64,000 nucleotides of DNA from Falsiruegeria mediterranea M17 (lineage in GTDB: Bacteria; Pseudomonadota; Alphaproteobacteria; Rhodobacterales; Rhodobacteraceae). The position numbers were made by a program, and so were the translations under genes. The DNA lies in contig NZ_ONZG01000003.1 of assembly GCF_900302455.1 (NCBI RefSeq), positions 1-64,000 on the forward strand. The letters are read 5' to 3'. Below the pieces are notes generated by a model. That model was given only the letters and a program-made list of their open reading frames with translations, did not search any database and was not told the origin of the DNA. Of this stretch, positions 1 to 7,037 are shown piece after piece (the stretch's first letter is position 1; every line of letters begins with the position of its first letter).

Positions 1-127
1 GCTCCGCTATGCGCGACGAAGGACAAACCTAAATACGAAACGGTGGTGTACTTTTGCTCCGGCCAAAACCGAACAAATGGTGCACTATTGTTCCGGCGAA
101 TGGTGCAGTTTTAGTCCGGCGTTGACA
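1..127. mobile_element. End of an IS21-family insertion sequence (partial)
   Basis: A 20-base motif of the form TGGTGYASTWTTRBTCCGGC occurs three times, at 44-63, 78-97 and 101-120. The element seems to stop at GTTGACA (121-127), so read on the minus strand it starts TGTCAACGCCGGAC. Several transposase-binding repeats behind a TGT...ACA tip are typical of IS21-family ends. The istA/istB genes would lie to the left, outside the window. The reading frame of a GntR-type regulator begins abruptly right after the tip, which fits an insertion into that gene. Family assignment is from the terminal pattern only. Confidence 0.7.
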
Positions 128-128
128 C

Positions 129-482
129 AATGCAGATGAGGATTGGGAAGACAGGCTTGTTTTACGTCACCACCATATGAAAAAGGCGGGCCAGAAAGAG
201 GCGAGCATTTTTGAAGACGCACACAAGGCCTTTCACATGGCTTTGTTGGATAATGCGAACCTGCCGGTGCTGTTGCGTTACTGCTCGCAGCTTTATGACT
301 TGAACATTCGCTACCGCTACCTGGCAGCCGGCGGGCCGAGCTACAAGAAACGGGACATCGCGGCTGAACATCAGCAGATCCTGGACGCAGCCCTGGACCG
401 CGATGCAGACAGCGCAACCCGGCATTTGATTGATCATTATCGCCGAACAGGTGAATACCTGAGCAGTCAGATGGAGTCCTGA
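129..482 (+). pseudogene. GntR-family regulator, FCD-domain remnant cut by the IS element
   Basis: The open frame runs back past the first ATG (177) to the IS edge without a stop, so the gene is truncated, not short. What remains is the C-terminal all-helical FCD ligand-binding domain: FHMALL, LYDLNIRYRYL, AAEHQQILDAAL and DHYRRTG, with the histidines that usually bind the FCD metal. The N-terminal winged helix is absent, so the product cannot bind DNA in the normal way. It resembles CsiR/MatR-type FCD regulators. The decayed malonyl-CoA decarboxylase fragment immediately downstream suggests it once controlled malonate use, but that is inference. Confidence 0.75.
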
Positions 483-486
483 CTAT

Positions 487-730
487 GCAACGGAATTGGT
501 TTCCGAGATCTTTTTGAACCAACTGCTGGATCGTCCAAACAACGAGTGCGGAAAGGGTGACAATCGATCTATTTCAAAGTTGTGTGAGGCGTTTTCGTCC
601 GCCGAAGGTGAAGTTTCGGGCTATTTGCTCGCTTCCATGATTCTGGATCGATACCAGACCCTGAATGATCTCGAAAACTAGATTTTTGCTATCTGAACGA
701 CCAGCTTGAACTTGATGCGGGCTTCTCGAT
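487..730 (+). pseudogene. Malonyl-CoA decarboxylase, frameshifted N-terminal remnant
   Basis: Frame 1 (from about 487, with a possible TTG start at 496) reads EIFLNQLLDR, then SISKLCEAFSSAEGEVSGYL and ILDRYQTLND before a stop at 679-681. After a frame change near 680 the homologous reading continues as YLNDQLELDAG. This order (small helical bundle, EGEVSG, ILDRY, LN.(D/E)L.LD) is how malonyl-CoA decarboxylases begin. Everything after about residue 75 is missing, including the acetyltransferase-like catalytic domain, so the gene is dead. Nothing recognisable lies between about 730 and 859. The assignment is from remembered family motifs. Confidence 0.55.
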
Positions 731-859
731 TGTCGGTATTGGGCCGAAAGCAGTCATTCATTCCAAGCGCAGTGAACGACTGCATCGTGCTCAAAGTTGA
801 CTGGCACCACATCTCGTCATTTTCTCAAAGCGGCCAAAATTTCAGGCGTCCGGTCAGTT

Positions 860-1213
860 TCACCATTGCAGCAGGCCCGGTTTTTGGGCCTCGAACCCTT
901 TTGTCGTTGGGAAAAGCGAGCGCATCCGAGCAATAATTTCGATTTCACCATCCAGCATCGTTTGGACGGTGCTCAACCAGTTCTTAAAAGCTTGTGAGTC
1001 CCAGTGGCCCTGAACAGCTGCTTCGTCCCGGAACACTTCGTAGAAATAGAACCGATTGGGATTTGCCATGTCCGCCATGATCTGAAACTGGAAAACTTCT
1101 GCCTCTTCGCTGACAACACTTTGTGCTTGGAAGATGCTGGCGTTCAAAAAAGACTGCCGGTGCTCAGGTTTGACATTCACTGCGAAGAAACCCCCGCGCA
1201 TTCCATCGTCCAT
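860..1213 (-). CDS. Antibiotic biosynthesis monooxygenase (ABM) domain protein
   Basis: A 117-residue single-domain protein of the dimeric alpha/beta ferredoxin-like ABM fold. It starts MDDGMRGGFFAVNVKPEHR and contains the usual FYFYEVFRDEAAVQGHWDSQ stretch, in which a partner-contacting F.E.(Y/F).d...l..H....h motif is clear. The start at 1213 is chosen over 1249 because AAGGAGG sits 7 bases upstream of it. Relatives include LsrG-type isomerases and small quinol monooxygenases; the substrate cannot be read from sequence. It lies downstream of the iclR-type gene on the same strand, next to the methanethiol oxidase locus. Confidence 0.8.
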   Translation of the reverse strand: MDDGMRGGFFAVNVKPEHRQSFLNASIFQAQSVVSEEAEVFQFQIMADMANPNRFYFYEVFRDEAAVQGHWDSQAFKNWLSTVQTMLDGEIEIIARMRSLFPTTKGFEAQKPGLLQW

Positions 1214-1315
1214 ACTTAGCCTCCTTGGTTGCCCGCAAACACGCCTCATGGCATCAAAACGGTCCGACGCCGCTAGATGGCACGAACCTTCCCCGCTGAT
1301 TTAGCCAACATTATC

Positions 1316-2086
1316 CTAGGCGGATTTCATTTTCGCGTCTGCACCATCCCATCCTAGGGCAGATGATAACTCATGCGACATTTCGGTGAGTGCTTGGCCG
1401 ATCTTAACCCGCATGGGGGGGGTAAAGACCCGAACGGAGGCTGTGGCGCCAATGGACAAGGTCGAACCAATACCTGTTTTGCCCAATGTTGTTGCGACAG
1501 AGCTTATACCTCTTTCCAGCTCCTCGACGCATTCGGCGTATCCTTTGGCCCGAATGACATCGAGTTCTTTTGCCAGATCTTCTCCGCTGGTAATGGTGTG
1601 CTCGGTGTACCGCTTGAGCTGCCCGTTCAGTTCATCATGAGAAAGCAACTCTGGAGAAAGTGCAGCAATTGCCTTGGCGCAAGAGCACGCGTGCATAGGC
1701 CGTTTGCCCACTCCGGGGTGAAGATAAGACACCCCTGTCTTTGGCGTGGCCACGTGAATAATCTCGACCCAGTTGCCGCGCAGTCGAGAAAGAAAAAAAG
1801 CAGCCCCGTGCTCTTCGGCCGCCTTGGCGAGGGCCGGAGCAATCACCTCCAGAAGCGCAGGGTCAGAATGATCACTTCGGGTGATACGCTTCAATCTCGC
1901 TCCAATAGCAAACTCCCCCCGCGCAGATGACTGCAACAGTCCGGACGAAACGAGATCTTGAACAAGTCTATAGGCAGTTGGCTTGGGAAGATTGGATTGC
2001 GCACAAATTTCCGCGACAGTTGCATGCCCTTTTTGGCCTACGACTTCCAATATCAGCGCTAAACGTTCTAGATGCATTTTTCTCAC
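1316..2086 (-). CDS. IclR-family transcriptional regulator
   Basis: 256 residues, the normal IclR length. The N-terminal winged helix (about residues 5-65) has the typical ATVAEICAQSNLPKPTAYRL recognition region. The C-terminal effector domain follows, with its conserved HPGVGKRPMHACSCAKAIAA segment and a cysteine pocket. The gene diverges from the methanethiol oxidase gene and shares a 61-base intergenic region carrying two copies of TATACGATA, so it probably controls that operon and itself. The effector is unknown; a sulfur compound would fit the neighbours. Confidence 0.9.
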   Translation of the reverse strand: MRKMHLERLALILEVVGQKGHATVAEICAQSNLPKPTAYRLVQDLVSSGLLQSSARGEFAIGARLKRITRSDHSDPALLEVIAPALAKAAEEHGAAFFLSRLRGNWVEIIHVATPKTGVSYLHPGVGKRPMHACSCAKAIAALSPELLSHDELNGQLKRYTEHTITSGEDLAKELDVIRAKGYAECVEELERGISSVATTLGKTGIGSTLSIGATASVRVFTPPMRVKIGQALTEMSHELSSALGWDGADAKMKSA

Positions 2087-2117
2087 TATACGATAATGGT
2101 ATTTTCGATATACGATA
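2087..2117. promoter_or_regulatory. Candidate IclR-family operator: TATACGATA direct repeat
   Basis: TATACGATA occurs at 2087-2095 and again at 2109-2117, 22 bases start to start (two helical turns), in the short gap between the divergent iclR-type and methanethiol oxidase genes. TCGATATACGA around the second copy is a local near-palindrome. IclR proteins commonly bind AT-rich sites in such divergent promoters. The site is seen directly; the binding protein is inferred. Confidence 0.45.
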
Positions 2118-2147
2118 CAGTCATCGTGTTCAAGGGAGGGTGCTACG

Positions 2148-3503
2148 ATGGATGGTGCATGTTGCGGACCGGGCTACGCCAGCCCGCAAGAGGCGATCCA
2201 GGCCCCGCGTGAGAAACTTCTTTACACGATTGCGATTTATACAGGCACGGGCATTCAGAAGCCCGACTATCTAGCGACAGTAGATGTGGACCCGGAAAGC
2301 CCGACTTATTCTCAAGTGATACACCGACTGGAAATGCCAGGGATTGGGGATGAGCTTCATCATATGGGCTGGAATGCGTGTTCGTCCTGTCACGACGACG
2401 GATCCATGTCGCGTAAATACCTGATCCTGCCTGGTGTGCGTTCCAACAAACTACATATCGTTGATACCGCCACCGACCCACGCGCGCCGCGGTTGCACAA
2501 GGTTGTCGATGGTGCCGAGATCAAGGCCAAGGCCGATCTGTCAGGGCCGCATACAGTGCATTGTCTGGGTTCGGAGATCATCATTTCCTTCCTTGGAGAC
2601 GCCAAGGGCGAAGCTCCGGGCGGCTATCTGCATCTCGACAAAGAATTCAACATCGTCGGCCGTTGGGAAAACTCCATGGGTGACATCAAGTTCGGCTATG
2701 ATTTCTGGTACCAACCGCGCCACAACGTGATGGTGAGTTCCGAATGGGCCGCGCCCAACACCTTTATGCCGGGCTTCGACCTGGAAGAAGTGGGACACCT
2801 GAAATACGGGCGCGAACTGCATTTCTGGGATTTCGAAAAACGCGAACCAATCGAAAGCTTTTATCTGGGCGAAGACGGGCTGCTGCCATTGGAGGTCAAG
2901 TTTCACCACGACCCCGACAGCACGCACGGGTTCTGCGGGGCCGCGCTGTCGACCAACGTCATTCACTGGTGGAAGGACAGCGACGACGCGTGGAAGTGGG
3001 AAAAGATCATCGACGTCGAGAATGAGATGCACCCGGAATGGCCAATCCCGCTACCAGGAGTGATGTCCGCGATCCTGATCTCGATGGACGACAAATATCT
3101 CTATCTCAACAATTGGCTACATGGCGACATGCGCCAGTACGACATCAGTGATCCGCATAACCCCAAATTGACCGGCCAGGTGTTCATGGGTGGGCTTTTA
3201 GGCAAAGCGCCAATCGTGAATGGGGTTGAGGTCGCCGGTGGGCCGCAGATGTTCCAGCTGTCTCTCGACGGACGCAGACTCTATGTCACTACGTCGCTGT
3301 TTTCGACTTGGGACAACCAGTTCTATCCCGAGATCCGAGAAAAAGGCGGTGTGATGGTCATGATTGATTGCGATCCTGAAAACGGCGGCATGAAGATCAA
3401 CGAAGACTTTATCGTGGACTTTGGGAAAGAGCCAAATGGCCCCTCGCGCTGCCACGAGAGCCGGTATCCGGGCGGTGATTGCACAAGTGACATTTGGCTA
3501 TGA
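2148..3503 (+). CDS. mtoX: Methanethiol oxidase / selenium-binding protein (SBP56) family
   Basis: 451 residues covering the whole SBP56 beta-propeller family, from the N-terminal region (CCGPGYASPQEA, EKLLYT) through MGWNACSSCHDDG and SGPHTVHCLG to the hallmark end RYPGGDCTSDIW. Bacterial and human members oxidise methanethiol to formaldehyde, H2S and H2O2 using a copper site; the histidines in HHMGWNACSSCH, SGPHTVHC and KFHHDP are the likely ligands. GGAGGG lies 7 bases before the ATG. No signal peptide is visible. The stop overlaps the ferredoxin start (ATGA), so the two are co-translated. Methanethiol use fits a marine sulfur metabolism. Confidence 0.88.
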   Translation: MDGACCGPGYASPQEAIQAPREKLLYTIAIYTGTGIQKPDYLATVDVDPESPTYSQVIHRLEMPGIGDELHHMGWNACSSCHDDGSMSRKYLILPGVRSNKLHIVDTATDPRAPRLHKVVDGAEIKAKADLSGPHTVHCLGSEIIISFLGDAKGEAPGGYLHLDKEFNIVGRWENSMGDIKFGYDFWYQPRHNVMVSSEWAAPNTFMPGFDLEEVGHLKYGRELHFWDFEKREPIESFYLGEDGLLPLEVKFHHDPDSTHGFCGAALSTNVIHWWKDSDDAWKWEKIIDVENEMHPEWPIPLPGVMSAILISMDDKYLYLNNWLHGDMRQYDISDPHNPKLTGQVFMGGLLGKAPIVNGVEVAGGPQMFQLSLDGRRLYVTTSLFSTWDNQFYPEIREKGGVMVMIDCDPENGGMKINEDFIVDFGKEPNGPSRCHESRYPGGDCTSDIWL

Positions 3504-3865
3504 CAACGCATACTGTGACAATCTCCAACAGGGATGGCGCGACATTCGAAGTCGATGCGCGGCGCCCACTTCTGGATACGTTACGCGAACAGGGTGTTGA
3601 TCTGCCCTTTGGCTGCAAATATGGCGGCTGTATTACCTGTGCCGCGAAATTGAAAACAGGCACGGTGGATCAGCGCCGACAGGTCGCACTCAACAATCGG
3701 CAGATCGCCAACGGCTACGTGATCCTTTGCGTGGCGCGGGCGACGTCGGACATCACATTGGATATCGGGGTCGAGAGCCATGACAAGCTCTACCGCAATC
3801 CGTTTCTAGACCCTCTCAAACCCCACGAACTCAAGGCAGACATTGCGACGCCGAAGGAAGGTTAA
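3500..3865 (+). CDS. [2Fe-2S] plant-type ferredoxin
   Basis: 121 residues with the plant-type ferredoxin cluster motif CKYGGCITCAAKL followed 30-40 residues later by YVILCVARA (pattern CX4CX2C...C). The N-terminal beta-grasp reads VTISNRDGATFEVDA. The ATG at 3500 overlaps the upstream stop as ATGA; a TTG at 3494 is a less likely start. The C-terminal tail of about 35 residues after the domain (HDKLYRNPFLDPLKP) is longer than in minimal ferredoxins. Its partner is probably an oxidoreductase of the same pathway; methanethiol oxidase is not known to need one, so the pairing is worth noting. Confidence 0.88.
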   Translation: MTTHTVTISNRDGATFEVDARRPLLDTLREQGVDLPFGCKYGGCITCAAKLKTGTVDQRRQVALNNRQIANGYVILCVARATSDITLDIGVESHDKLYRNPFLDPLKPHELKADIATPKEG

Positions 3866-3868
3866 CCG

Positions 3869-4333
3869 ATGCCCGAAGCAGATATCGACCATATCTACGA
3901 TTATGACCCCAATTACCTTGCTGACATCCTGAAGTCGGTCACAACCATTGCAATGGTGGGCGCAAGCGCCGACAAAACAAAATTCAGCTATGGCGTTCTG
4001 CGGCAGCTCAGCGAAATTGGCTACGATATTCTGCCGGTGAATCCCAACCCGAACGTCAAGGAGATCAGAGGCCTTAAGGTCTATCATTCACTGGAAGAGA
4101 TCGACAAACCCGTTGATATGGTGGATGTCTTCCGCCCCAAAGAAGAACTCTATGGCTTTGCCGAGAAGGCCATCGCGATCCGAGCCAAGGTTCTTTGGGG
4201 GCAGATCGGCGTCTACGACGACAAAGCAGCACAACTTGCCGAGGATGCCGGCCTCAAAGTTGTGATGAACCGATGTCCGAAGATTGAACTCTTCCGGCCA
4301 TTTTGGAAGCCCCGCCTCGATCTGAAGATATGA
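3869..4333 (+). CDS. CoA-binding (YccU-like) Rossmann protein
   Basis: 154 residues matching the CoA_binding_2 family: TIAMVGASADKTKFSYGV is the Rossmann nucleotide loop, then GYDILPVNPNP, VYHSLEEI, VDMVDVFRPKEE and VLWGQIGV, ending with MNRCPKIE. These small proteins bind CoA or an acyl-CoA but have no settled enzymatic role. It starts 3 bases after the ferredoxin stop and is the last gene of the mtoX-ferredoxin operon. A role in handling the C1 or thiol products is possible but not shown. Confidence 0.88.
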   Translation: MPEADIDHIYDYDPNYLADILKSVTTIAMVGASADKTKFSYGVLRQLSEIGYDILPVNPNPNVKEIRGLKVYHSLEEIDKPVDMVDVFRPKEELYGFAEKAIAIRAKVLWGQIGVYDDKAAQLAEDAGLKVVMNRCPKIELFRPFWKPRLDLKI

Positions 4334-4778
4334 CCGATACCAATGGAATGTGGTTTTCTGAGTAGTCAAACAGGCGACGAGCCAAGACCGTTTTCTCCCA
4401 GAAGACCCGTCAAAATAATAAAGCTGCCGCGTTGCTGCTCAGGTGGGACGCAATGAAAGGCACTTGGAGTCTTTGTTGCGCACAGTATTTCATCAAGTTC
4501 TCATTGGCTTTGATCATCCTGTATCCGTGCTGGCCACTTGCATAAATTGAAACACCCAGGGGTCCTTCAAACCGCAATAATGCGAAGGCACCAACACGAG
4601 CATTCTCAGTAACGAACCCGAGGCGCCGACGGGCGACACGGAAACTGCACGATTGACGTAAGGGAAACTAAACCGCATCATATCCAAGAATGCACGGCTA
4701 TACGTCGGGGGGGCGTTGGTCCTGTTATTGTTTATTCCTATTTATTTCAAACCCTCCTAACCAGAAGGGTATTATTGC
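4334..4778. other. Non-coding stretch with a start-less open frame (possible gene remnant)
   Basis: No complete gene is visible in these 445 bases. On the minus strand an 85-codon open frame (4413-4667, stop at 4410-4412) reads like protein, with GFVTENARVGAFALLRFEGP and KANENLMKYCAQQRLQV, but has no usable start near its beginning and no family I recognise. It could be a decayed gene or chance. The AT-rich part at about 4725-4765 probably carries the promoter of the peroxidase gene, and GAAGGG precedes its ATG. Confidence 0.4.
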
Positions 4779-6545
4779 ATGGTAAACCTCGCATCTCTTC
4801 ACGGAGCTGGTTATCGTCTTGTGTTGCGGGAGCCACGAGAGAACGGGGACCGCAACCTGGAGGCGGATTTTTTCGGACCGGACGGCATCGCGAATGACGT
4901 TGACGCTCCACTGCTGCTTGACTTGGTCGAAACAGGGGCCGGAAATCACCTGCGCATCAACGAAAATGTTGCCGAACAGATCGGCCGCATGATCCTGGAA
5001 ATGTCACCCCCGGACGAGAGAAACCGGTCGGTAAGAGAAGTGCTGCGTACGTCGCCCGTCCGGACATACGAGCGCGCAATGGCGGCGGCGCCGCCGGTGG
5101 ATCCGGAAACGTTGGAGCGCCTCGGTCGTCTTGGGGAGGCACTGCTTGTCAGCTACGGATTTGCACCGCCTCCGCCCGTGCCAACACTGATGAAAGACAT
5201 GCCATCGGCCTATACCTATCTGGGGCAATTCCTGGCGCATGAGATGACCCTCTGGGATCCGGCAGATGCGTCCGGTCCGCCACAGACTGTCGACCTCATC
5301 GATAGCGCGATCGATCTTAAGACGATCTTCAAGCGCCCGCTGGGTTTCCCCCGCAACCTTCCAACACATGTTCAAGAGGAAGAGGGTCTGCCGCTCAACC
5401 AGACAATTGTGGACTCGGGGCCCGGTTTTCCCGGTAGCGGGCTGGACGATCTGCCTCGCATGGACAGCGGTCGCGCCCTGATACTTGATCCGCGCAACGA
5501 TCAGAACCTCACGCTGTCGCAGACGCAAGTGGCGATCACGAGGTTCGCGCAGGCCGCAATAAGTATTTTGAAGCCGCTCGTTTTGACCGGCGAAGAGGTC
5601 CGCCGGATCGTGCTGAGGCATTTCCAGTCGGTTGTGTTGCAGGACTATCTGGTGCGGCTTGTCGATCCGAAAACCTATGACGATGTGATGGTGAACGGGC
5701 GCGTATGGGTGGCGCCGTCGGCCGGGGGCGGGATGCCCGATCCGTTCTATGTCTCGCCGGAGTTTTCCGGCGCGATCTTTCGCTTTGGTCATGCCATGAG
5801 GCGGGACAACTACAGCCCCTGGAATACGGTCAACCCGAACAAAACCGTTATGAGTGCGCTGGCGTCAGACCTGCTTGACTTCTCCTTTGACGGAGGAGAC
5901 CTGACCAATGGGCAATTGTTGCAGACCTGGACAACCGACTGGCGGCACATGTTGGGAACAGAAGGCGTGACATCAATCAAGGCGACCAGTATCGGGACAG
6001 CCTGGAAGGATGCGCTTTTCTGCTTGCCCGGCTATCTGTTTCAGCCCAGCGTCCATGACAAACCCTGCAATGGTGCCCAGTCCGGTCGCCTGAACCTCGC
6101 CCGGCGGACACTGATCAGCGGCGGCTTGATGGGCCTGCCCAGTGGGCAGGTGCTTGCCGGAGACGTACAAACGGCGTTGGTGAACGCCGGATCGCCCTGC
6201 CAGATCCCGATCCTGTCCGCGGCTGAATTGGACATACCGGATAACCCGGCAGCGACGGCAATCATGCAAGAAGGCCCAGTGGGTAGTCGGTTTGTCGATC
6301 ATACCCCACTTTGGATCTACACCCTGCTCGAAGCGGCAGTAAAGAGCGACGGCGACCGATTGGGCCCGCTTGGTGGCCGCATTGTCGCCGAAACGCTGAG
6401 CGCGGCCATCGAGGCCAGCGGCTCGGGCATGATCGTCAATGGTGTGCTGCAGCCCTTCACGCCTGACCCGGCGTTCGGCGGAAAGTCGACAGACAAATTC
6501 GTCTACAGTGATTTGGTAAGATTGGCATTTTCCGGCAATCCGTGA
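4779..6545 (+). CDS. Animal-type haem peroxidase (peroxidase-cyclooxygenase superfamily)
   Basis: 588 residues. The distal-haem segment YLGQFLAHEMTLWD puts the distal histidine at about H154. LDPRNDQNLTLSQ (about 237-248) is the conserved region before the helical core, EFSGAIFRFGHAMRR gives the proximal histidine at about H338, and a late GGLMGLPSGQ replaces the usual RGRDHGLP. This is the layout of bacterial relatives of myeloperoxidase and cyclooxygenase, such as PoxA-type enzymes. No signal peptide is visible, so it is predicted to be cytoplasmic or exported in another way. It is followed after 30 bases by an unrecognised 153-residue gene. Confidence 0.85.
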   Translation: MVNLASLHGAGYRLVLREPRENGDRNLEADFFGPDGIANDVDAPLLLDLVETGAGNHLRINENVAEQIGRMILEMSPPDERNRSVREVLRTSPVRTYERAMAAAPPVDPETLERLGRLGEALLVSYGFAPPPPVPTLMKDMPSAYTYLGQFLAHEMTLWDPADASGPPQTVDLIDSAIDLKTIFKRPLGFPRNLPTHVQEEEGLPLNQTIVDSGPGFPGSGLDDLPRMDSGRALILDPRNDQNLTLSQTQVAITRFAQAAISILKPLVLTGEEVRRIVLRHFQSVVLQDYLVRLVDPKTYDDVMVNGRVWVAPSAGGGMPDPFYVSPEFSGAIFRFGHAMRRDNYSPWNTVNPNKTVMSALASDLLDFSFDGGDLTNGQLLQTWTTDWRHMLGTEGVTSIKATSIGTAWKDALFCLPGYLFQPSVHDKPCNGAQSGRLNLARRTLISGGLMGLPSGQVLAGDVQTALVNAGSPCQIPILSAAELDIPDNPAATAIMQEGPVGSRFVDHTPLWIYTLLEAAVKSDGDRLGPLGGRIVAETLSAAIEASGSGMIVNGVLQPFTPDPAFGGKSTDKFVYSDLVRLAFSGNP

Positions 6546-6575
6546 CGGATTGCCCCCAACCCGAAAGGAATTTCA

Positions 6576-7037
6576 ATGGCTGATATTGTGGTATTCGACC
6601 GAAGTAAGATTGGCGACGTCGCGCAACGCCAGTTCGGCATGAAAAAGCTGGGAGAGGTGTTCAACGAGCATTTTATGGATCCGTCCTTGACGCCTGATGA
6701 AGTCGTCAACAAGACGATCCAATATATCATCAACAATTGCGATGATTGCGACGTTACATACAAGGGCGACGCCAATGTGATGTCCATCGAGAACGAAAAT
6801 GCCGGAATCTATCAGTATCAGGCTGGCCCCCCGGCGAAAAAGGTCAAGCTGAATGGCGTGAAAGACAATGACCAAGCGGCCCTTGAGCAGATGAACATCG
6901 CCATCTCGGAAGGGAACAACGATTTGCTGGAGCCGAACAACTACTTGTCGACCGTGATTACCGATCTCGGCGCGACTGACAGCGAGGATCGCCGGAAGTA
7001 CCTGCTGGGTACAATTACCTATCGCCGCTGTCGCTGA
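6576..7037 (+). CDS. Unrecognised 153-residue acidic protein downstream of the peroxidase
   Basis: I do not recognise the family. The protein is soluble, with no signal peptide or membrane segment. It has a helical N-terminal third (KLGEVFNEHF, PDEVVNKTIQYI), a small cysteine pair NNCDDCD at about residues 54-60, a run GIYQYQAGPPAKKVKLNG, and a basic end YRRCR. AAAGGAA lies 6 bases before the ATG. The 30-base gap makes it the second gene of the peroxidase operon. Its last 23 bases overlap the end of the convergent cyclase gene. It could be a partner or substrate of the peroxidase or of the nearby YcaO protein; both ideas are guesses. Confidence 0.7.
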   Translation: MADIVVFDRSKIGDVAQRQFGMKKLGEVFNEHFMDPSLTPDEVVNKTIQYIINNCDDCDVTYKGDANVMSIENENAGIYQYQAGPPAKKVKLNGVKDNDQAALEQMNIAISEGNNDLLEPNNYLSTVITDLGATDSEDRRKYLLGTITYRRCR

